Source: Taeniopygia guttata (Eukaryota; Chordata; Aves; Passeriformes; Estrildidae). Taken from it: a stretch of 64,000 bases of DNA. The stretch spans positions 59,643,501 through 59,707,500 of the forward strand of contig NC_133027.1 of NCBI RefSeq assembly GCF_048771995.1, read 5' to 3'. Under the pieces are notes generated by a model. That model saw nothing but the letters and a program-made list of their open reading frames with translations. It was not told where the DNA came from and searched no databases. Made by a program: the position numbers and the translations under genes. This document shows positions 52,939-61,134 of this stretch, piece after piece (the first letter of the stretch is position 1; each line of letters begins with the position of its first letter).

Positions 52939-53051
52939 ATGGAGCACCGCGGCGCCTCCCCGCTCCTCCTCGCCCTCGCCCTCCTCAGCGCCCTCTGCTG
53001 GCGGGCGCGGGCGCTGCCCCCGCGGGGCGCCGCCTTCCCTCCCGTCCCGCG
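52939..53051 (+). CDS. VIP: Preprovasoactive intestinal peptide, exon 2: signal peptide
   Basis: VIP encodes a secreted neuropeptide precursor processed to PHI and VIP, ligands of VPAC-type class B receptors. In birds VIP is the main hypothalamic prolactin-releasing factor. Exon 2 starts at 52930 after ccgcag. The ATG at 52939 lies in a strong context (ggcggccATGg). Residues 1-37 form a signal peptide: MEHRGAS, a hydrophobic core LLLALALLSALCW, then RARA with probable cleavage after A25, and the start of the propeptide. The exon ends CG|GTAAGG within codon 38 (Arg), phase 2. The whole spliced CDS is exons 2-7, 597 nt, 198 residues plus stop, against 170 residues in human. All junctions keep frame. 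Intron 2 contains a 12-bp minisatellite. Confidence 0.96.
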
Positions 53052-53070
53052 GTAAGGCCGCGCTCCGGGC

Positions 53071-53124
53071 CGCGCTCCATTCCGCGCCCCATTCCGCGCT
53101 CCATTCCGCGCTCCATTCCGCTCC
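53071..53124. repeat. 12-bp minisatellite in VIP intron 2
   Basis: The unit ccattccgcgct recurs about four times with one C-for-T variant, starting 20 bp after the exon 2 donor. It reads as a repeated EWSA/EWGA peptide in one minus-strand frame, but this is a repeat artefact. Confidence 0.9.
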
Positions 53125-54564
53125 CCTCCGCTCGCAGGCACCGTCCCAGCTCCGGCTGTGAGAAGCGCCGCTCCTCCGCTGCGCCGTCCCGAGGAGCGCG
53201 CAGCGCGGCGCTCGCCGTCGGGTGTTCGCCCGGTACCGGGCGGGTGCGCGGGGTCCCCGCGGCGAGGCTGCGGTCAGGCGGTCCCGCCGGTGCCCGCCGA
53301 GCCCACCCGTAAAAGCCCCCGGGACACGCACGCACCTCCCGAGGCGGCTGCAGCAGCGCTGCCCCACGGGCTGGGTCGCGGTGACCGCGGTGTGTGCGGA
53401 TGGGGGGCGGATGGGATGTGGGCCCCGGTAATCCCGGGGACGTGAGCGGGTCCGTGGGGACAGAGCAGAGGGCAGGTTTTGTACCTCTGCATGCTTCGGC
53501 CGGTTGAAGTTGCTGCTAGTGGTCCAGCTAAATGAAATCAGATGGCAGAACGGTACGGTTTGCATTTAGGGAAGAGGAACATAAAATGTAAAAGGACCAG
53601 TGAAAAATAGGCAAAAAAGCACAGTGACGGGCTTCCAAAAGGTGTGACTTGAGCCGGTTCGTTTTACCCAGCAACTTTGCACCTTTTTTTGCCAGACAGA
53701 AGACTTATATGAATCAGACATATAAATTGTGCTAAAAGTGACTTTAAAATTACTAAGTCACATAAGTCTATCTTAGTTTTAGTATGTGACTTATTTGCAT
53801 GTCATCACACACAGGGGTTTCCTACAATGATTTCCTTGTCTGACACAGAATATCAGAGCAGCCAGAAGGAATGATGCCAAACTACTGCTATGCAGTCAGA
53901 CTGCCCTTGATAAAATATGACACTTCATAAGAAACTGCAGTTTATGAAAATGTACACTGTACACAAGTTTATACAGGGCAATCGCCATGATACATTTGAA
54001 GAGATTAAAATATTTTTTGGCTTCTAACATGAGAGAATAAAAACATGTAGAGATACATGACTGCACTTTTTTATTTAATTTGAAGTTCTTGGTATATTTG
54101 CTTTCTTTGGAGAACGCCTAAGAACTGTTTCATTCTGCGTTTCAATTTACATCTTATATCTTAAATGGGAGGTAAGTACATCACAGGAGCAGTTTTCACT
54201 TTGTTTGGGTGGAGACTGTTAATTTCATCCATCATATATACAAAATACAGTTGTTAGGAAAAGCTTCATGGTTGTTACTTGTGCTGTGATTGTCATACAT
54301 TATGCACTGGAATAAATTGCATTCAGTGACAATATCTATCTAGAAAATATGAATTTGAGAGAAGGATCTGTTATGTCAATTAATCTACAATTAAGCATGG
54401 ATTCTACCTAAAAGTGATTTTTGATTTATCCAGATTTATTTTAAATGCCTAACCAATGAAAGTAGGTAGATGTACATTTTGACACAAACCAGAATGTTAT
54501 CTTTAGTAAAGTGTCGCATGTCCTCAGCTAGCTCTATACTTTACACGGTTTCTTTCTCCAACAG

Positions 54565-54705
54565 ATTGGGAAACAGAATGCCATTTGATGGAGCCAGTGA
54601 ACCTGACCATGCCCGTGGGTCATTAAAGTCAGAATCAGATATTTTGCAGAACACACTACCTGAAAATGAGAAATTCTATTTTGATCTGTCCAGAATTATT
54701 GAAAG
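54565..54705 (+). CDS. VIP: VIP precursor, exon 3: N-terminal propeptide
   Basis: The exon completes R38 and encodes residues 39-84 plus two bases of codon 85. The peptide starts LGNRMPFDGASEPD, aligning with human LGDRIPFEGANEPD, and continues to DILQNTLPENEKFYFDLSRI. This is the cryptic N-terminal flanking peptide, removed during dense-core granule processing with no known receptor. The acceptor is tctccaacag and the donor GAAAG|GTGAGT. It has 141 nt and is phase 2 on both sides. An open frame extends upstream into the intron from 54470 but is not part of the exon. Confidence 0.96.
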
Positions 54706-55079
54706 GTGAGTTTCTTAATTATCATAAATGCAAAAGATCATAGATTTCTGCTTGATTTCTGCCAAAAAATCAAACTGGGATTAGGAAAGGAAGACTCAAT
54801 TATGGAAAAAAATCCCACAGCCGATGCTTGAATAGTGGTAGCAGTAGGGATGTAGGTAGAAATGTTGCTTGCATTGCCATTCTGGCATGATGAACGCATT
54901 CACTTTCCAGGAAGGAGTAAAAAGTATATTGTGAAAATCCTGAAGTAAATTTATGAAATTAGTTCCCTTTAAGATGTACAATAGTTAAATTAAGGAAAGC
55001 AGTATGTTTACAAAATGAACATTATCAAAATTATATGAGCCCAGGCGGTATTGTAGAGTTTATTTATTGTCCATTTCAG

Positions 55080-55184
55080 AAATGCAAGGCATGCTGATGG
55101 AATTTTCACCAGTGTCTACAGCCATCTTTTGGCTAAACTTGCTGTGAAGAGATATCTGCATTCGCTTATTAGAAAACGAGTTAG
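55080..55184 (+). CDS. VIP: VIP precursor, exon 4: PHI
   Basis: The exon encodes N86-V119. After the monobasic site A87-R88 comes PHI, residues 89-115, beginning HADGIFTSVYS and ending RYLHSLI. The HADG start and FTS motif are hallmarks of the secretin/glucagon peptide family. PHI is followed directly by R116-K117-R118, with no glycine, unlike mammalian PHI/PHM where Gly precedes KR and allows amidation. The exon is 105 nt and phase 2 at both ends (acceptor ccatttcag, donor TTAG|GTGAGG), so skipping it leaves the VIP frame intact. As I recall, PHI-less VIP mRNAs have been reported in poultry. Confidence 0.97.
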
Positions 55185-56688
55185 GTGAGGTGACACTTAT
55201 ATTAGGTAGATTTTTTTTCCTAAGTGGCTTTATTGGCAAATTTTTTACCCTTCTGTATGCAAGATCTCCTTTTTGTGATTCAGAGATACTGAAAGAGAAG
55301 CTTATATAATTATGGGGGAGCTGAAAATCCTATATAAGTATTTAGTGATATTACTAAATGAGCATGTTACTATTTATTCCTGACACAGCTGTGAGAGGTA
55401 GAGCAACAGACACTGCACAAAGCATGGATAATGTGTACTGGAAATGTTATAATGATTATTGTGCCGAATTGCTAATTCTTTTTTTTTTTTTTTTGGTAGT
55501 GTTTTTACTAGCTTGGTGGATGAGTGACAAAAGTAAATACAAAGTGATTGATTACTCAGTACTTAACAACAGGAAAATACACAATGAAATCAAGAAATGA
55601 TTGGTTTATAGTGAAAGTGTAAAGGTATAGCTTTTTCCTGCTAGAAAACACATTGGCAGATGTTTGTGAGATCTGTGTTGCAGCAGAATTCAAAAAAAGA
55701 ATGAGGCAAATTCACAGACTAGGGGTCTGGATGCAACTTCCAAACCAATACGTTAATAAACTGATGAGCACAGGGTGCTTGGGTAGGATCACTGTATACT
55801 TCCCTTGTTTTCAAATCCATAAGCAGCAGCTGTGAGCCACTGTGATGATACCACTGAGTGCCTACTTCATATGCTTGAAAGCTGAGTAAAAAGTAAGTCC
55901 TCCATTTATGTCAGTGCTGCCTTTGATCCAGAACATACAGTTCCAGTTTCTCATGTGCTGTAAACTAACATGGACTATTTAAAATAGAACACCTGCCATT
56001 TCCCAATATTGCGCACGAAGAAAAGACCTCCAGGTTTGGCTTTCACAAGATGTGTTTTGTCCTCTGCAACCTTAGAACAAGCATTTATAGCTACTTATAT
56101 GATGCTGCACTAATAACTTTCCTCAGAGGTAGGCTCCACCTCCACTGAGTTCACTGTGAACAGTGATGAGGTCCTTTAAGAGCTTATTGCGACTTAAACC
56201 AGTTTGTACCTTGGCATTGTACTGAAATATATTCACACAAATTATAGAAATTAGAATAAAATCTGTTTATTAAAAGGTGCAACCTGGGGTGTGAGAACAG
56301 GCAGGAGTCATGAAATCCACACTTAACCACCTGATCTTGCAGAACTCCTGGGACAAGGACTTCAGAAATCATTGACTGTGTATCTTAATTGCATAGGCCA
56401 GGCAAAACTGAGATGAGAAAACAATCAGTGGAAGGTGTTCCCCAAAAGGCTGAATAAAAATCTTTGGAATTTGATCCTTGTTATTAGAATACATAGTAAG
56501 CAGTGGAAGCAGTGGCTTCTTTTCAGCAGAAGAAATATCCAAAGGCATAGATGGAAATGAAAGCTGAAATGAAAATTTGATTTTATTAGGCTAATCAATA
56601 GCATAAAACTTATTTCACTAGTTTAATGGTATTTTCTTTTAAACAGGTATCGTCTTTTAACTTTTCCTCTGTAATTGTTTATTGCCAG

Positions 56689-56808
56689 CTCCCAGGACAG
56701 TCCTGTCAAACGCCACTCTGATGCTGTCTTCACTGACAACTACAGCCGCTTTCGAAAGCAGATGGCTGTGAAGAAATACTTAAACTCAGTTTTAACTGGA
56801 AAAAGAAG
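56689..56808 (+). CDS. VIP: VIP precursor, exon 5: vasoactive intestinal peptide
   Basis: The exon encodes residues 121-159. The spacer SQDSPV ends in the dibasic K127-R128. Mature VIP then spans H129-T156, starting [16 protein letters not shown] and ending [10 protein letters not shown]157-K158-R159 supplies cleavage and C-terminal amidation, giving a 28-residue peptide with a C-terminal Thr amide, as in chicken. Against human VIP the changes I see are S11 for T, F13 for L, V26 for I and T28 for N. The acceptor is attgccag. The donor is AAGAAG|GTACTA, which departs from the GTRAGT consensus at +4 to +6 and is the weakest of the gene. The exon is 120 nt and phase 2 on both sides. Confidence 0.98.
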
Positions 56809-57474
56809 GTACTACAAGAAAGCACATTTGTATTTTTTCTATACTTCTATGGCATTAAGACAGAAAAGGTTTACATCCATGTATGTATACAGAGAGGACA
56901 CACAAAACGCACTGAGCATTAATAGCATAGCATAGTTTCTGGCATGGTTTTCAAATACAGACATTTCTTCCCTGACTGGAACACACACCACAATTGGAGT
57001 AGAAAAGAAGAATAAAGAGGAGATGGCATCTGGCAATTTAAAAAATCTCTCAACAGATCCTTAAATAGTTTTTATTTAGAAAAAAATCTTCTTAAGGAAA
57101 AAACCCGCTGAGCTATGGAACATGAGCAACAATTTTATAAAGAAATATGTTGAAAATTTGCCTCTCTGTGAACACATGAAATGAAAATTTGAAAATCCCT
57201 GAGGGATTACTGAGGACTATATGTCGTTATCAGTATAGGTGAGACATGCCAGCATACATTTTTGTAGACCTTGTATTCTGTTCGTATATTCACTCATTTA
57301 GACAACTGCTTTTAAATATCATGTCTCATTATTCATTAAACATGCTATTTCATATGTTCTGTAACACTTTGGTTTAAGTATAAGGAAACATGAAGAAGCT
57401 ACAGTTAGAAGAAGACTTTACTTTCTTTGCTTTTTCTTCTGAGAGCAATAAATCTTGTTTCTGATTCACAACAG

Positions 57475-57583
57475 CCAGGAAGAGCTAAATCCTGCTAAAC
57501 TTCGAGATGAAGCAGAACATCTTGAACCATCCTTTTCAGAAAACTACGATGCTGTAGATGAGCTGCTGAGCCACCTCCCACTG
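57475..57583 (+). CDS. VIP: VIP precursor, exon 6: acidic C-terminal flanking peptide
   Basis: The exon completes S160 and encodes residues 161-196, starting QEELNPAKLRDEAEHLEPSF and ending DELLSHLPL. With the last two residues this gives a 39-residue C-terminal peptide after KR, much longer than the 15 or so residues in human. It is rich in Glu/Asp and lacks a dibasic site, so it should be released as one peptide. No receptor is known. The acceptor is ttcacaacag, the donor CTG|GTAAGA, phase 0. Confidence 0.94.
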
Positions 57584-59086
57584 GTAAGATGCCAAAATTG
57601 TCTTTTTTCTTGCTATCTGTTACTTGACTTGACCCATAAGTGACATTAATTGCACGTGGAGTATCACCTGTCAGAAAATCAGGATATTCTAGGAAAGGGA
57701 GTAATTTTCCATGAAAAGCTTTATGTTTCTAATGTTTATTCACTCATTGTGTCTGAATAAAATAATAATTTTAATAATAAGCTTTATGTTATCACATGAT
57801 CGCTGCTATTGAAAATTCCTAATTAAACGGCACTGTTCATAATGCACCTAACTCACTTGGGTATTTCACCCAGTGTGCACTGCAGCATAAAATCAGAAGT
57901 GACTGATTTTTAATTACAAAGATCATTATTTCTTCAGAGAACAAACTTGAGAATATTTCCTTTAATTAAAAAAAAAATGCTGCAGATTTTGTTTAACATC
58001 TTTTTGATTAGAAAGAAATTACCCCTAGAACTAAGAGCATCAGCAAGATGAACCTCATGCATTACGAAAGTACTTGACGTGCAAATCTTGCAGTTACTGT
58101 TTTTCATATAGCTACTACTATTTTTTCTAAAGTCATTCACAATTATTTTCTCTTTGGTTTACTGAAACATCAACACTTGCAGGAATATAATATTGAAAGA
58201 GTAAGGTAGAAGCGAATTTGGCTTTGTATTCGTGAAAATGTTGATGATGGGATAGTTTTTGGCAATCAGCTGTATCCAAAAAAAAGTAAGAAAAAAGAAT
58301 AAAAGGCTATTCTTGAAGATAGAATTTGAAGAAATGTCTTGTATCATCCCCAGCCACCCATCCCCCTGCCTCAAAAAAGACGTTTCCTTGCAAGACTGAA
58401 ATAAAATGAGAAAATGTTCTTTTCCTTTCCATGAGTGTGGTAATTCCTCTAAAGTTCCTGAAGGTTAGAAAGGACATAACCTGCTTATACATTGAGGAAT
58501 TATGTAATTTGTAAGCGACATGATTCTGGAAAGAAATGTTCTTTCTGGACAAGATTAATGTAAAAAATAGCTGCTCTTGTATTTTGCACCTTCTCAAAGT
58601 TCTGGCATTTACTAAGAGAGAAAGAGTAGTGGTCCAGCAGGTCGCTGATGTCTTCCTGAAAACATTTTCAGTCCTTTCCATTTTTATTGACTTTACTGAT
58701 GAGGCAGGTCTGCCTGTAGGTGGATCAATATTGACTGTTACTTGTCATTTTATTGCAGTGCCCAGTTGCTAATGGAGGAATGAGCAACCTGAATTTGCGT
58801 ATCTATTTCAAGGATACAGGTTTTTCAAAGTGAGCAGTTCTCTGCTGTAGGCTAATCTGCAGTAACATTTTTAGTCCTTCAGCCTTTGTTTTCTCATTCC
58901 AAGTCTGGTCTGAGTGTAATGCCCAGCAAACTCCTGTGAGCAGCCACTTCTCAGCTTGTCAGTCCCAAGCACAGCAATTGTTTTGTATCAAGTGTTACTC
59001 AATGCCTGCTCTCTGCCCTCATACACCTCATGATGCAACTGCTTGCAAAAGTGACTTCTAAAGCACATCTCTCCTTTGCTTTTCAG

Positions 59087-59095
59087 GACCTCTGA
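59087..59095 (+). CDS. VIP: VIP precursor, exon 7: final two codons and stop
   Basis: After a strong acceptor (ctcctttgcttttcag) the phase 0 frame reads GAC CTC TGA, giving D197-L198-stop, so the precursor ends LPLDL. Stopping immediately after the junction matches the chicken VIP organisation as I remember it. The remainder of exon 7 is 3' UTR. Confidence 0.9.
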   Translation, partial: DL

Positions 59096-59380
59096 AGGAC
59101 ACCTGGTAAAGTCTATGACAAGAACAAGCTATTTTTGAGTTCCACATAGTATTTCAAAGAGATGACTTTAGTCATCAGACCAGAACAAATATGTTGTGAA
59201 GTGAAAGTTGTGATATATTTGTTTCTTACGTAATAAAAGTTGGTATTTACATTGTAAATATTACTCTAGCATTCCCTACTGAAAGCTGTACATATGGATG
59301 CCAGTTTAACTCATGAGAAGTCTGTGAGTCCATATGCTGTAAATCTTTACTTCAATAAATTCATTTGAAAATGAGTGTGC
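59096..59380 (+). other. VIP: VIP 3' UTR with two poly(A) signals
   Basis: The AT-rich 3' UTR has AATAAA at 59232-59237 (in taataaaagt) and again at 59354-59359 (in ttcaataaattc). The second is followed by a GT-containing stretch, so cleavage near 59375-59380 is likely. Use of the first signal would give a transcript about 120 nt shorter. Confidence 0.75.
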
Positions 59381-61103
59381 AGCTGAAAAGAGCCCATCAT
59401 GACTAATTAATTGGCTTATTTTAGGTGTGTTACAACGTCAGACAAACATGTAATAATAAGGAAACATTTCTAGATAGCCTCCTAAAGAACATGCAACATG
59501 AGGGGAAGAATGTCTAAAGTGTATAAAATTGCTTTAAAAGATTGCTGAAGGTTATTGCCCAGCAAAAGTGAATGCTCTTCTAGCAGTTTACCAGGCAATT
59601 ATAAAAAATTAATAGGAATTAAAAATTTTTTGACCTCCAGTAGTATCTTTACTTCTGGTTCACATTTTTAAAATTGCACAACATATAAATTATATTAAAA
59701 CCAGAAATGTCTCCTTTATTTTCAGTTGTGTTTCAGATGCTCTAGAGCTGACAAAGTACTTAAAAGAATGCAATCTTTTGACTTGTTTGATGCCTAAAGT
59801 CATCAGTTATTCTATATTTAATTGTCTGTAGCTTTGATGATAAAACTATTGCTTATATATATAAAATAGACCTGAAGACAGTTAACTATTTTTTCAGAAT
59901 GAATGTAATTTACAGAATATGCAGACAATAAATAATTTTATTATCATGGCAAGCTATTACTGGTTTGAATCAGTGCTACAGCTACCTGGAAAAACAGAGG
60001 TTCCCGTAAGTGCTGTCTGTACTGAAGTAATAGGGGAAGATAATATTTTTAACTGATTTATGCTATATTATTTTAGAAAGACAGCTAAATAAATCTACAG
60101 TCCCCTTTTCTGTAGCTTTCTATTGTGGTAGATGACCATGGAAGTGAAAATTTGCAGCTGTTTGATTCACAGCACTGATGTAGAAAGTAGAAAAACTTAT
60201 CAGACCTACTTACAAGCTCAATTTTGAATTTCAAGTATATTTATAAAACATACATATGCACACATAGACAGCGATAAAACTGATTTGCAAGTTTCACTTA
60301 CAAGTTTACTGTTCTCATTTAGAAAGAAACTTCTAACATGATAAAATCTGAGATTTATGGAGACTGGTTCTCATAAATATGTAGCCCTCCGATTTGGAAT
60401 ATTTTTTTGAATATTGGCAACTACATGTCAAAAGAAAACCAGCTTTCACAGATCAGGTGCTAATATTGCTATTTCTATCTAGCCTTGACAGAATCTATTT
60501 TAGCCTAAGCCAATGAGTGTTTCACAAAAGTTCTATTTTCACAAAAGACATAATTTTGAAGTCTTCTCTTGAAAAGTTGTTTTCCACCCCCAATTCCTAT
60601 CATACTATGAACATCTGAAAGCAAAAACATCTTTGTAAATACTTGAAAGATACTAACAGACATGCTATAATACATTCTTAGAAATTTTCCTCAGTGTAGT
60701 TTGAATAATGTTAGTATTTTTGTAAGATGCAATCATTAAAAAGTAAGTGAAAAAAAACCCAACAAAGCTACATATGGTCTTTATACACATAATTCTTTCT
60801 AAATGTATGTAATTCACTCAATTTAAAGTACTAAAAATTGGAGTAATCAAACTTTTGAATACACAATTCCAGAAATAATTTTTTCCTAAATTTTTCTTTT
60901 AATTATTTTTTATTTCCACTTTACCAATAAAGCATCTGATGGAAGAACTTGTCTTCCATGTCCAATGTATTATCTTCCTGATATTCCTGATATTTTGTTC
61001 TCCGTGTAAAACTGCAGAATATGGAACCTGTATTTTCTCTGCTACATGAAGATGGAGAAGAAAACAGAGACACTGATTAGGAAATCGTATATATATATAT
61101 CTA

Positions 61104-61134
<31 letters not shown>

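Larger units (their letters stand above)
51360..53460. promoter_or_regulatory. VIP: CpG island spanning the VIP promoter, exons 1-2 and adjacent introns
   Basis: CG-dense sequence begins near 51.38 kb, is densest at about 52.35-53.40 kb and fades after exon 2. It contains the VIP TATA box, start region, exon 1, intron 1 and exon 2. Two AT-rich inserts at about 52.16-52.19 kb and 52.23-52.25 kb break the island. The island explains the many long spurious open frames on both strands in this region. Confidence 0.8.

Noticed and set aside
52343-53565. Long open frames on both strands over VIP exons 1-2, including a 397-codon minus-strand frame
   Set aside because: These are artefacts of very high GC content, which makes stop codons rare. 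They are Arg/Gly/Pro/Ala-rich, include the 12-bp minisatellite as a repeated peptide, and overlap the real VIP exons.
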